Positions 45,637 to 57,324 of a stretch of DNA of 64,000 bases are shown here, in pieces. Both the position numbers and the translations under genes were made by a program. The stretch comes from Trema orientale. Taxonomy: Eukaryota; Streptophyta; Magnoliopsida; Rosales; Cannabaceae. A model generated the notes under the pieces. That model was given only the letters and a program-made list of their open reading frames with translations, did no database searches and was not told the DNA's origin. Where the stretch lies: assembly GCA_002914845.1 (NCBI GenBank), contig JXTC01000273.1, positions 157,520 through 221,519 of the forward strand, written 5' to 3'. Positions within the stretch are counted from its first letter, which is position 1. Every line of letters begins with the position of its first letter.

Positions 45637-46350
45637 TGTTGATGCGGGATTGACACATATAATAAGGGGATAATGTGTCTACATGGGAAGTATACAAGTG
45701 GGTGTGGAATGGTAGTGTTTCCTTTAAATAGTGCCAATAACCAAAATTGGCTCCCGATAGAGCAACATGGGTTCAAGGACTATGGAATGACAAGTAGAGT
45801 ATAATAGATCTTAGAAATGAAATCTAAAATTTACAGCAAATTTTAGACCGAAATTGGAGAAAGACAAAATCCGCAACAGTAAAATAGAGAACTCCAAGTG
45901 TCATAGCAAATTTTGGAGCTAAAACCCGAAACTTATAGCAGATGTCAAGACTAAAGTCCAAAATTTGTAATAGATTTTAGACCTAGACTGTATAAACTAT
46001 ACAAGTACAAAAAATGTAAAAGTTAAACCATATAAAAAACAAAAACCATATGAAGACGAAAACTTGCAATAGAATTTGTTGCAAAATAGTGAAATTTGAC
46101 AGCAAAGTGATTGGGACAATAAAATACCCATTGCCTATATAAAGGAGGTCAAGAGGCAAGGAATGATTCATTCAGGGAGATACCATAAAAAAAAGACTCA
46201 AATTCTAGAGATTAGTTCTCTTATTTTCTGATCACCAAAAAAAGTAGAAAAGCCATTCTTCCCCTTCATAGTCCACCCCATGAGAATTCTATTGGGAACT
46301 TAGAGCTTTCCTACGTTCCACTCTTGTATTACTTCTCTTTGTGTTAATTA
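45637..46350 (+). mobile_element. Possible solo LTR
   Basis: The stretch starts near tgttgatgcgggattgacac. It has a TATA-type box, cctatataaagg, at 46134-46145, followed by an untranslated-leader-like segment (gatcaccaaaaaaagtagaa, cctacgttccactcttgtat). The layout resembles the promoter and R/U5 part of the LTR at 56,077, although the sequence differs. The right edge is not certain and no coding part follows. Confidence 0.3.
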
Positions 46351-46860
46351 CCTTAATATGTTTACATGCCTATGTATACTTATTGATGTAGTTATGTTTA
46401 TATGCTATATATGAATATCGAGTCATATATTTATATAAGATACTCATTCATATGCATATTAACTTAAATATATATATATACATATACATATATATATATC
46501 CCGAACCGATTAACACATTTTCTGAATGTTTGAACTTGTGTTAATTATGCAGGGATACCATCCGTATGTTTTTAGTAGATAGACATGTTTAAGTAATGAA
46601 TGTCAATTCAAAGTTTGATCTTGTTCAAACCATAAGACAAGTCTATCAAAGGAAAACATATTAATCGCATCCATATCATACGGCTGATCAATGTTAGATA
46701 AACTTCTCTGTTCTATCAGCATTGATATGCCAAAATCATATCACCTAGCATATCAATATTCATTTGTCTACCTGTCAAAATTGAGCCGGTGACGGCTGGC
46801 ATTTAATGCGCTGTCCGCCACCTGGGCCTGTGTGTCCTAGCATGTTCTGCCCGAACCCTG

Positions 46861-47250
46861 GGACAATAAGCAACTTGGTCCTTAGATTATCTAAATCGCA
46901 TCTTATTATTAAATTTTTAATAAAAAATAGATGTAAGAAACACATGATAACATTTGTATGTGTATTTGAAAAATATTTTGAGAATTCTAAGTATAAATAG
47001 GAACAATCATAGTAAATTATCCTCTAAATTTGTAGTTCAAAAAAAACATAAAATTTTACATCATTTTTAAATTATTTTATTCAGTTTATTTTCCTATTAA
47101 TACACTTTTAGATTTTATAACGTGTCTTTTATATATATTTTTTGTCAAAAATTTAATAATAAATTATAATTTAGACAATATAAAAACTAAATTGTTTCAA
47201 ATTGAAAAATTGATGGGTTTAATAGTTCAGGGACCATCTGTGCCATAGAT
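46861..47250. repeat. Foldback element
   Basis: The left end reads aagcaacttggtccttagat, then ttattattaaatttttaa. The right end, in reverse, reads cagatggtccctgaactatt, then ttattattaaatttttgac. The two arms pair over much of their length. No ORF of known type is present. Confidence 0.5.
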
Positions 47251-47719
47251 CCTAAAAAAAATAAACTAGTTTCTTTTTTATTTTTTTTTATTTTTTACGA
47301 GCATCACTATCCATCCCGAGCTTTTTGTTTTTTTCCACGTGCCTTTCTGTCGTGCATGTCACGATGACTTGGCAATTAAGAAGGATAGGATTCTCAAAAG
47401 AGACAAACAATATTTGATGTGTTAAGCCACTCGGCTTGCACTTACTTTCTGTTGTTACACACTTTATTTTAGTAATTGTCTGGATATTTTGATGGCTGAG
47501 TCAAGTGTATCAATTTTATATACTGGATTAATTGGATTTGACCAATATCTATGGATATACAATGATGGTCATTTTGCTTCAATGTTATTCATAAATATAT
47601 TTTAAAGAAGCCTAAAATTCGTGTGGAAAGATAGCTTTTCAGAAAGTAGTGGGCTTATTCGTTATTTGTCTAATAATATTTTTACTTTTATTGGGTTTGG
47701 TTTTAGGTACTCTCATTCT

Positions 47720-47812
47720 CAAAATGACGTTCCCAAGATTTGAACCCGTGATCTTTTAATTAAGATGTATCCTGATAATCACCACGCTACCACTTTACCA
47801 TTAGACAAATAG
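47720..47812 (-). mobile_element. tRNA-derived SINE-like sequence
   Basis: On the minus strand, the DNA reads tctaatggtaaagtggtagc (A-box-like, complement of 47787-47800), then about 40 bases later acgggttcaaatcttgg (B-box-like, complement of about 47733-47748). Spacing and order fit an internal RNA polymerase III promoter. The region does not fold into a clean tRNA by eye, so a SINE head or tRNA relic is more likely than a working tRNA gene. Confidence 0.45.
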
Positions 47813-48927
47813 CAGACAAATCTACTATTTTGTGGAAACTATCCTTCCAACAATTCAGCCATTTTATTGAGTCTTTTTCGCTAATAGCCATTTTTAAGAC
47901 TACTTTTCATGATATAAATAACTGGTCCTAAAAAATTATTATAAAAAATAGTATAGAAAATTTCCTTTGGTTCCAAATTACTACTAGTCTCGTCTATTTC
48001 TCTTATTCTATTAAGGAAAGAGAAATAGACAAATCTAGGATTTCTCTTTTTGGTACAAATAATATTTTTCGGATCACTTTTGAAACCGATTTTTGAGACT
48101 AATCATACAGGTTATGACATTTTATGAGTTCTTATGAATGATATAGTCATAATATTTATGATATTAGTCATAAAAGGCGTAATTCACAAAAGGTTGTAGC
48201 CCTCCAAATTTGGGTCAATTTGGCCTAAATTACTCATAAGGAAATGGACTTTATTAGTAGTAATTAAGACTCAAATGACTCTTTTATGAGTATTTTGAAA
48301 AATAATATTTCTAATAATGTTACAATTTTGTGTGACACTCGTCATACAAATTGTGACCGTAAAATTATGATCTTTTATAATTAATCAATGCTCACAAATT
48401 ATATGATGGAGCACACAACACTCTAATACTACTACAGAAGTCAGTTTTCAAAACACTGGGAAAACGTCATTTTAGTCCAATTTACCACTATTTATGTCAA
48501 TTTTCCGTACTCCTATCGGGTCCCAAATTCCTTATAAAAGGCCCGGGTGGGGATCTTGGATAAGCCCAATAGGCTTAAATGCTTAAATTTGAGCAGGCCT
48601 CCGTAAAGGAGGACATTAGCCCGCTACTATGCGTACGTTCAATTCTTAATTAGAATGAATGCAGTTTTTCATTTAAACCAAAAAAAAGAGAATGAGTGCA
48701 GATTTTTTAATGAATATATATTAAATTGTAAAGTGAAACAACCTCTTAATATCTATGTAAAAAATTTTCTTTAAATTTTTAGTTTCTTAATAATATCAAA
48801 TAAACTTCGAATTTGTCTCCCCAAACGTGGAAGTGGTTTTTAGCTAATTATATCTGAAAGGACCAGAACTTAATGCATAGGTTTGATGCTTCACCTTCCT
48901 TTACTTCTTCGTACAATTAATAACAAA

Positions 48928-49019
48928 CTAGTCGTTATACCGCGCTTTGCGCGAGTTGTATTAATATTGCATACCTTAAGCCTAATTTATAGTTAGGTTC
49001 AATGTATTTCAATATTAAA
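48928..49019 (-). mobile_element. Probable Helitron 3' end, truncated by the assembly gap
   Basis: On the minus strand the sequence reads a GC hairpin (cgcgc-aaa-gcgcg, complement of 48941-48953), nine bases, then CTAG followed by T. A short GC hairpin about ten bases before a terminal CTRR, inserted before T, is the standard Helitron 3' terminus. The body of the element would run into the unresolved gap, so its 5' TC end cannot be seen. Confidence 0.5.
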
Positions 49020-49585
49020 NNNNNNNNNNNNNNNNNNNNNNNNNNNNNNNNNNNNNNNNNNNNNNNNNNNNNNNNNNNNNNNNNNNNNNNNNNNNNNNNN
49101 NNNNNNNNNNNNNNNNNNNNNNNNNNNNNNNNNNNNNNNNNNNNNNNNNNNNNNNNNNNNNNNNNNNNNNNNNNNNNNNNNNNNNNNNNNNNNNNNNNNN
49201 NNNNNNNNNNNNNNNNNNNNNNNNNNNNNNNNNNNNNNNNNNNNNNNNNNNNNNNNNNNNNNNNNNNNNNNNNNNNNNNNNNNNNNNNNNNNNNNNNNNN
49301 NNNNNNNNNNNNNNNNNNNNNNNNNNNNNNNNNNNNNNNNNNNNNNNNNNNNNNNNNNNNNNNNNNNNNNNNNNNNNNNNNNNNNNNNNNNNNNNNNNNN
49401 NNNNNNNNNNNNNNNNNNNNNNNNNNNNNNNNNNNNNNNNNNNNNNNNNNNNNNNNNNNNNNNNNNNNNNNNNNNNNNNNNNNNNNNNNNNNNNNNNNNN
49501 NNNNNNNNNNNNNNNNNNNNNNNNNNNNNNNNNNNNNNNNNNNNNNNNNNNNNNNNNNNNNNNNNNNNNNNNNNNNNNNNNNNNN
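49020..49585. other. Assembly gap (566 N)
   Basis: All bases are N. An open reading frame that appears to cross it is an artefact of translating unknown bases. Confidence 1.
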
Positions 49586-49773
49586 TTTTAAGCTTCTATT
49601 TTATTTTTATTTTTATTTGTTTTTTAACAGTGGTTTCTTGCTACCTTGGAAGATATTAACTTCTTCTTCTTTTTTTTTTCCCCCCTTAAATAACTATTTT
49701 GCTATGAAATTATTTTCCTCCGGATTTTCATCAACCAAACAGAGGACAAAGGTCCCAGCAACCCGCTACTGCA

Positions 49774-49791
49774 TTTATATATATATATATA
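49774..49791 (+). promoter_or_regulatory. TATA-like (AT)n tract upstream of SAP gene
   Basis: A tttatatatatatatata tract lies about 200 bases upstream of the start codon of the SAP-domain gene. It could serve as its TATA box. (AT)n tracts are common in this window, so this is weak evidence. Confidence 0.3.
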
Positions 49792-49981
49792 GCGAAAAGC
49801 CACTTTTGTCCCTGAAAATAGGCGCGACTTATCACAGTTCTCTCTCTACCAATTTGCCCTTTTTTCGTTTTTTTTTAATAATTGTTTTGTCCAAAGTCTT
49901 TTTTTTTTTCTTCCCCGAAAATTAAGTTAATTTTTCTACTTAGCGAGCGAGGGTTCTTCTTCAAGGGGGTGGTCAGTGGTG

Positions 49982-52900
49982 ATGGTGGTGGTGGCCATGG
50001 AGGGTTCGTCTTCTCCCCCGTCTGATTCAAATCAATCGGCTCATGGCGCTTCCAAGTTCCTCTCCAACCTTCCCTCTCGTGGCCTCTTCTCCTCCACCGT
50101 TCTCTCGTCCAATCCGGTGATCTCTTCCTCCCTTAATTTTATTTTCTCTCTCTCTTTTCTCCAATTTTCTGCTTGGTTTCCGAGATTTTGTGCAGAATGT
50201 GGATATCGTTTCAAGATTATGGTTTTATATTAGGTTTAGGCAACTGAGAATTGATGAAAGGTTTGGTTTTTAGTTTGTGTACTGAAAATAACGTACATTT
50301 GGAAACGAAGCACTGTGACTTATGTAATGAATTTGATATTGATCTTTCTTTTAGGAGCAAAGAGTGGTGGGTTTTACTTAGAATAGACTGATGAGTGTTG
50401 GGTTTTACTTACAGTAGCAAAATGAGTACTGGGTTTTAAACACTTCTTTTTTTTTTTTTTTTTGGGTTGTTGTTAGAACAAAATTTGGTGGGTTGTTTTG
50501 TGTTTAAGTTTTACAAGTGTTGACAAGGAAGAAGTATGGTCTTGCAAGAATGAGCGGACAGTGTTGTTATGTTAGTCGATATTGGGTCAAGGAATTTTGT
50601 ATCACTGTATACAAATGTTTTCCTTAGGTGGATATGTTAGTTCCCTGTATTTTTTCCTTCATAATATAACCATGAACCTAAATTATTTGAGAACTTATGT
50701 TTTCGTCCTTGATTGGAATCAACATTTCTACCTTCAACTTCTGATCTATCAGTGTTTCTACTCTGATCTTGAATAAGATTTTAATATAAATTCTTAGTGT
50801 TGTATGGGAGAGTTCTTGTTTTTGTTTTGAATTGTGCGAATGTTGTTCATCAATTCTTTGTATTGGATATAATATTATTGCCCATTATACTTTGCTTTTT
50901 GTCAATCAAGAGATTTTTAATATCTTTATTAGGATTTTTAACTTTTATTCAAATTTTGTTTGTGTGTTACAAATTTTGTGCAGGGTGGAATGCGAGTTTA
51001 TATTTCTGTTAATGACACGTCTCCCCCAGGTTTTCTTCTTCATTTAATCAAATGCTCAGCTTGTGAAGTTTTTGTCTTGCTTTTTTGTATCACGAGTTTT
51101 GTAGTTCTGTTGGTATCATTTAGTTCAGCTTGAATGAACTGCGTTAAAAAATATGTAAAAGAGGCTCAATTTTGAATTTCTTATGCGGAGGTGAAATGTT
51201 AAGCATGTTTGGTAAGAACCACTGACAAACACCTCCAGTGGAGAAAAGCACATTCTACATTTAGAGAGTTAAAGAATTGAAGATTAGAAAATTGACTTCA
51301 CTCTCATCTTCTCATAAATGTGGTTCTTAAAGTTCAGCAGCGAAGATCTGTATTTACTACATTCAACTTTGACGAATATATGTATGACTAATTAATAAAT
51401 CCAACACTGTATGTATTTCTTTTAATAGTCTATGCATCTATCTACTCCTGGTTTTTAGTGTTTGAAGGTAATGAAGTTCATTTTTTACTTTTATTTTTCT
51501 CACTCTCTTTAAGATTCTACAGATGTTTTCTTAGGCAAGTATACATTCTAAAGAATCAAAACCAATGTTTTTAAATTCGAGAAATCAAGTAGGAAGTTAT
51601 TGCAAACTTCGTTTATGGCAAAAGTGCTTCTAAGTTCAGTAGGCTTAAATTTCTGACGCTTCGAGCTCTTGGAATTAATGGAAAGGGAATATCTTTATTC
51701 TTACAATGCTCAAAGTTATCATAGTGGGTGGGGGAGAGAGAGGTGGAGAGATTCTCCTAAATGTATAAATTCAGCCATTTTGTTCTAAAATGAACCTAAA
51801 TAACAAGAAATGGATAATCTTCTTCTATATATTCTATAACTTTTTTTCTTAAAAAAAGAAAAAAGAAAAAAGAAAAAAAGAAAAGAACGTTCATAGCTAT
51901 GTCTAAATAAAGGCAATGTGGTTCATCATAAATTACTCTGGTCTCTTGATCTTTCTCCTCTTTTGTTTGTTTTTCCTTCGTTGCTTCTTTTTTTTTTTTT
52001 CACCTTTTAATTTGGATCCATGATGAAAGATTAACATGGGATTAAATTTGTGATTTGAGGATTTCTTACCGATCACTTGTTTGTGCGGATCCAGATGGTC
52101 AAGAGATAAAGACAAATCAACAGAACATATTGATTAGATCACTTACGCTCAAGAACAAGAAAGGTGATTCAAGTTCAAAGGATGTGAAAAGTGCAGGTGC
52201 TACTGAGAGTTTTCGAAAGAGGTATTTTAACTGCGTCAAGCTGGCTAACTTTGGCTTTCTCATTGAATTTTAGTTTTTGCAGGTTTCATTTCCATTTTCC
52301 AGTGCCACTATTAGTTTTGAGTTTTAGATATATAGCTTGGATTGTATGGCTCATTCTCATTTGCATTATGTCAAAAAGGATTATTTGCAGTTTTATTCAC
52401 TACAATTATCATTTATATTGTTAGGACTGCAGAAACAATTTTGGATAGCAGGGCTTCGACGAAGAAAGCTAATAGCCAGAGCATTTCTCGACAAGGTAGT
52501 TCTGATATTCTTATTTTGTATTTCCACTTTGTTAGATGTCACCAATTGGAAATGTTCTTGAAAAGCCAAGATTTATTCCAAAAGAGAGCAAATTTGATCA
52601 ATATAGAAAGCTCATATGCAGTGTGATGATTTTGGATTACTTTTTGGAAAACTAGAATGTTGTCTTCACCAGTGTTCTAGTGGTTCAGTATCAACAGCTT
52701 TGAGTGCCTAAAATGATAACTCTAGTTTTTAGTAATTTCAGCATCTATATTTGAGACAGGTAACGTTTAATTATGAATATACGTGATTTCACTAATTTTT
52801 GCTGACATTTACAATTCTTAATAGTTACAGACATTCTAATTGTGTTTCTGGCAAAGGGCTGATTAGAATGAGTAGCTGCTTGGCACTATGTGTGACAGGA

Positions 52901-53326
52901 TTAAATGTGCCTAATATTAGCTATTTATTTTCTCTTTTGGACCTGTTCATTTAATAGAAATGAGTATAGTGTCATTATTGTCTTTGAGTTTGTAATGCCT
53001 GTTCTGAAGAGGGATCAAGCGGTCAAGCAGCAAATAAGGATTTCCAAGGTCTGACTGTAGAGAGGCTCCGTGCACTTCTGAAGGCGAAAGGTCTTTCTTT
53101 AAAGGGAAAGAAGGTAAGTATTAAGAAAATTTAGTCTGTAGTCACTCGCGTCCGCTTTGAAAACCATCTAGTAATGTATATTTAATCCTAGACCGTATTC
53201 ATGATCTGTGGACCATTTGAAGATATTTTCCTTGTTTCTTTGTCTAAAATGGTAGGCTGATAGTTACATGTTTTGCTACATGTGCAGGAGGAACTGATTG
53301 CGCGCCTCAAAGGTGCTAGTGGTTAA
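49982..53326 (+). CDS. Small SAP-domain protein
   Basis: Exons: 49982-50116, 50984-51029, 52095-52221, 52425-52495, 53010-53113, 53288-53326; 173 residues. The exon 5 acceptor (ctgaag) was chosen because it restores the SAP frame. The C-terminus, about residues 140-172, is a SAP motif: [20 protein letters not shown] followed by [16 protein letters not shown] motifs bind DNA or occur in RNA-processing and chromatin proteins. The N-terminus has [20 protein letters not shown] and [16 protein letters not shown], a conserved plant-specific block as I recall from Arabidopsis At5g63460. The middle is Lys/Ser-rich and probably disordered. A second ATG at 49997 (gccatgg) has the better context and would give 168 residues. 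The specific role is unknown. Confidence 0.88.
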
Positions 53327-53854
53327 GCATAATGTAGAAGAGGGGACCGGGAAAGCAGATGGGGAAGAGATTAGATCGCGGTGTGCACATATCTGCTCTG
53401 GTTTTGTATTCATCCAGGAGCAGTAAAGTGACTTTCTTCATTTTGATATAGGTTACCGATGGTTAGACTAGAATTGTCCATAATTTGAACATAAACTGAT
53501 GTTGTATGAAGACGAAAAATTTGCATTTCGTATAATGTTTTATTTACAAAGTGTTTTTGTGCTTCTTCACTCATACCATCACTTTATTCTAAAACTTCAG
53601 TGCATGTTCTTCACTCATACCATGAATTTAAATTGTTGGATGGAAGGGACAATAACACTGTCGGAGACTTATTTTTACAAGACAAGAAGAAACGGTTATC
53701 AGAAATTGTTATGTCAAAACTGTTTGCTAGAAAACACTTAGAAGTGGATAATTGGTCATACTTGGTTTGGTGAAAATAAGCCAATTGAGCTGCCATTCTT
53801 AAAGACTGTCAATTCCATAATTTTGTGGAGTGACTAGTGAGTACACATGAATGT

Positions 53855-54293
53855 CTATTCCCATGGAATGACATTCTCCAACTTGGTTGAGTACCCATTC
53901 CTCTCACACATCTTCAACCATCTATACTCCAGAGGCCAGCTTATTGTGCCAATCGGGTTCGTAATTGTAACTTTTACTGCTTTTTGAGAGCAGGGAGGAG
54001 TTGGGCTAAGATCATCAGTTAAAACTTGATAAAGGTTTTTAAGTTTGGCTTGAGATTTGAGAGGAAATGAACCATTAACCAGGTCTATAAAAGTTGTGAT
54101 ATTTGCCATCGATGGGCGCAAGCTGAGACTTAATGACAAGTTGAAAATGGGGCCTGGAAAGGTTTTCCCCCAAGACCGGTTTATGTCGATTAGGAAACTG
54201 TCGCCTTCGAGCCTGCTTCCATCTGGTCCAAGAATACAAAATTCTCGAAACAGTCCAAGACGTCATCTCCAGTCTCAAACCATGCTTTAACAT
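53855..54293 (-). pseudogene. Possible gene fragment, unidentified
   Basis: Two overlapping minus-strand frames (54293-54075 and 54139-53855) have less AT-biased composition than their surroundings. The second encodes NITTFIDLVNGSFPLKSQAK and then GTISWPLEYRWLKMCERNGY, which looks protein-like, without a family I can name. Moving from one frame to the other would need a frameshift. No intron boundary clearly joins them. It may be a decayed exon or retro-copy. Confidence 0.3.
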
Positions 54294-54729
54294 AGTTCAG
54301 GGTACAATAAGAAACTAATTAGATCTCGTGCTAAATCCCAAGGACATGTATGAAATCCTTGTTTCACTAAAATTAGAAAAAGGACCATTTTGGTCTCGTA
54401 GAGGCTAGTTAGAAAGGTTTGAAACTATAGCTAGTTTAAAAATGTTTTTAAGAGTAGAACTATGTGATTTGATTCGTGTTCGATACCCATGTAATAATCA
54501 TCTTAAGGTGATGCTACTATTATTACGACGTAATATCGTGAGATGATCATCTTAGGATCATATATTGGTGTCTGACATTGGTATGAATAATACAGGGCCG
54601 TTATCATTTTGAAAAATATTTCAAGGGAGATAGTTAAAGACAACTCTGTAAACCATTTAGGGGAAATTAGGCCTTTTACGGCATTTTTAGGGGAAAAAAT
54701 TGAAAAATATCGGTGGCCTGTTTTTTTTA

Positions 54730-54990
54730 CAGGTCCTTATTAGAAAAATACTATTTTATAAAGCATATCTAGAAAAATACCATTCTTTAAAGTAGTAACC
54801 AATAAACAGTTTTCAGAAATTGGTAACCAGTAACCAAAAGTATTTATAATTAATATATAACTGGTAATTAGTAACCGATAAACCAATTTTCAGAAACTAG
54901 TAACTAGTAACTATTTTAAAAATAGTATTAGATTTCTAATTTTTTTTTAAATTGATATTTTTCTAATAAAAACTGTAAGGAAATTGGAAA
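54730..54990. repeat. Dispersed repeat, family A, copy 2
   Basis: It shares with 26690-26930 the phrases agaaaaatactatttt, cagttttcagaaattggtaa, taaccagtaacc and cagaaactagtaactagtaa in the same orientation. The ends again pair with each other (tattagaaaaatac against gatatttttctaata). Confidence 0.5.
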
Positions 54991-55885
54991 TAAAATTTGA
55001 TTTCCCTATTTTTGTAATTCTTTTGGATTTTTATAGGTACAAGGGTTATAAATCCAACCATTAACAGAAAAAATATTTTTCACTCGTAAGTATGCTCATT
55101 GATCTTAGCCCATTTTATATGCTACCTTTATTATGATGAAATTGCTCTCAAATTTTGAGTTTCTAAATGTTAAAAAAAAAAAAATATTAGACTTAGGTTG
55201 AATATAAGTTTGATCCTGGTCGAATATGCAAATGGAAGTGAAACTTGAGGTTTGGATCACAATAGAGCATAATGCTAGGAAGTGACATTTTTTATGGTAA
55301 ACGTGTACTGAAAAATAACTTTTTATTTCTTGGTAATCATGTACTGAAAAATAACTTATTTTCTCTAATTTGTGCTTGATCATCGTCGAAGACATTCAGC
55401 CATGGGTATTTAGTAACATGGCATATTGGCATGACAATTCAGATCTCTTTGAGTAATATTACTAAATGAGCATTTTTTTTTAATCACCAAAGTGTATTGG
55501 TTGTCCTATTTAATATAAATTCCTTTAAAACAATTTGGACGGCTAAAATGATCCGTTATTTAGCCAAAAAAATATGGATCGAGACAAACTGGTTATAGAC
55601 TTAATCTGATTCGTGCCACACTTGTCTTGAATGTTTGAGATCTATAATTCAAATCTCCTAATGTCAAAAAAGAAAAACATCATACATTATTCAACAAAAA
55701 CACCACTACTAATAATTAATATTCTTTTCCTTCTCAAAGCACGCCATTTAAATTTTAGACTTGCACCCCAAAACGTTTTTGCTGATTCTTTTTACTAATT
55801 TAAAATATATTCTTTTTTAAATTCAACTCGGCAACCTACATATAATTAGATATCTTTGCAAATAATAATAACAATATTATTATTA

Positions 55886-56057
55886 GGGGATGGCTACGGT
55901 AGGGGCGTCCCTACGTAGGGTCATGCCTTAATTATCGTTGGATGGGAATCTGTGGGGAATAACGGAAATTTGTGGAGAATCTATTTATATACAGATTCCC
56001 ATCCAACGGTGAATAGACAGGGCTCTACGTAGGGGCGCCCCTACTGTAGACGCGCCC
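55886..56057. mobile_element. 172-bp foldback MITE, TTA target duplication
   Basis: The left end is ggggatggctacggtagggg. The right end, in reverse, is gggcgcgtctacagtagggg. TTA flanks both sides (55883-55885 and 56058-56060) inside a (TTA)n tract. An inner perfect 18-bp inverted repeat (cgttggatgggaatctgt at 55936-55953 with its complement at 55991-56008) would form a long hairpin. The 3-bp duplication suggests a Tourist/PIF-Harbinger type, but the (TTA)n context weakens that evidence. Confidence 0.75.
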
Positions 56058-56076
56058 TTATTATTATTATTATTAT

Positions 56077-56665
56077 TGTTATGCGATTTTAAATCCATAT
56101 TAGTAAATAGCGAAAAAGGAAAGTGACTTTGTTCTCAAAGTCGCATATGTCCTCATTTGATTATGCGACTACTTCCGGATGACAAAGTGCGATCAACACG
56201 AAAAGGGAAAACTTAAAATATAGGCAGAGATAAGGAAACAAGCTTTTTAATGAAGATCGAGTAATTTCCTTATTTGGTTCAAGGGATGTTACCCGATCGT
56301 GTTTTACCATAATTATATTATTCTGATTACACACTTACCCGTTTATGTAATTAGGTAACTTTAAGTCTTCCTCATCTATATAAAGGAGGCTTAATCTCAT
56401 TGTAAGACACGAGAAAAAACTAGAATACACATTCTTCACGAAACACTTTCATTCTGTAATATTCTTTGTTCTCATCCTGAGACCGAGAAACTCTTGTAAT
56501 CCTCCAGAAAATAGTGAAGAAAAGTGGACGTAGGCTCATCTATTTTAGGGTTGAACCACTATAAAATTTGTGTCTTCTTATTTACTTTGCTTTATTAATC
56601 CTTTTCACACACAAGCCACATCTCACAATTCCCTAAATTCATTGTTGACAAAACCTCCGTCAACA
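56077..56665 (+). repeat. 5' LTR of the Tat element (left edge tentative)
   Basis: The right edge ends ccgtcaaca, just before the primer-binding site, and is well placed. The left edge is put at tgttatgcga, giving matching TGTT...AACA ends and about 589 bp; without the 3' LTR this is a guess. The LTR promoter is TATATAAA at 56377-56384. The last part, from about 56,410, would be R/U5. Confidence 0.55.
56377..56384 (+). promoter_or_regulatory. LTR TATA box
   Basis: TATATAAA followed by ggaggc lies inside the 5' LTR, about 290 bases before its right edge. This is the expected place for the element's own promoter. Transcription is predicted to start near 56,410. Confidence 0.6.
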
Positions 56666-56667
56666 AT

Positions 56668-56685
56668 TGGCGCTAGAAGGAGGGC
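56668..56685 (+). other. Primer-binding site
   Basis: The sequence tggcgctagaaggagggc starts with TGG, the complement of a tRNA CCA end, two bases after the LTR edge. Tat-group elements commonly use a TGGCGCC-type site. Here the seventh base differs, so the primer tRNA is not assigned. Confidence 0.6.
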
Positions 56686-56718
56686 TATTCCAGCAAAGTG
56701 TTCATCAGTTTTACTCCA

Positions 56719-57324
56719 ACAATGGCAAACACCAGAAACACCACCAGAAACGCTGGACTTAGCCAAAACCAACATCAAAGCACTACAGCTGCGCAGGATA
56801 ATCCTGCTCAGGATCAACCTGCTGTAACCGCACCAGAGAACATCATCCAAAGACAGGACCGAATGGAGGACGTACTGGTGAACCTTCAGCAGATAACCAG
56901 CCAGATCAATGATTCTCTACGACGGCTTGCCGAAAGACAGATGGTCACTCCACCACAGCAGGAACGCCCTAGAAATCGCCCAGCTCGGCAAACAGAAAAA
57001 GGAATTCAGATCCAGGAGGCAGGAACTCGTGATCAATCTAGAGCCCAACAGGAGCGTCAGGTAGATCGCACTTCTAAAGGCAAAGGCAAGGTCGCAGACT
57101 TGCCACAAGGATCTGGCACTGGAAGTTCGAGTACCGATCGTGATCGCGGACAACCTTCCAGGAGAGCAAACGTCAATCGGGATCAAAGCAGCGAGCGGAA
57201 TCGTCAATCGAGGAGCGTCTTTGAAATAATTAGCAGAGAACCTAGGCAGAATCCAGTGGACCTGCGACAACATTTTAAACAGCGACGTAGTCATGAGCAA
57301 TCCACATCGCATCGCCAAAGCTAG
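56719..57324 (+). pseudogene. Tat retrotransposon gag, N-terminal part up to a premature stop
   Basis: Starts MANTRNTTRNAGLSQNQ and is rich in Gln, Arg and Ser, as Tat Gag N-termini are. A TAG at 57322-57324 ends it. The same frame reopens immediately and continues without interruption into the capsid-like domain, so this looks like a point mutation in one gag-pol frame rather than a true gene end. An earlier in-frame ATG at 56698 also exists. Confidence 0.75.

Larger units (their letters stand above)
45480..48927. other. Intergenic region with repeat relics
   Basis: No supported gene is present. It holds an LTR-like stretch, a foldback element and a SINE-like sequence, each listed separately. 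Around 48,060-48,400 there are repeated gtcataa/ttatgac motifs in both orientations, probably a decayed DNA transposon. I see nothing definite in the rest. Confidence 0.55.
53327..55885. other. Intergenic region between SAP gene and retrotransposon
   Basis: The SAP gene's 3' UTR covers the first few hundred bases. A possible broken coding fragment lies on the minus strand at 53855-54293, and the second copy of dispersed repeat family A lies at 54730-54990. Otherwise I see no gene. Confidence 0.55.

Noticed and set aside
49002..49925. A 307-codon open frame crossing the gap
   Set aside because: Most of it is translated from N bases; the remainder is low-complexity Phe/Leu sequence.
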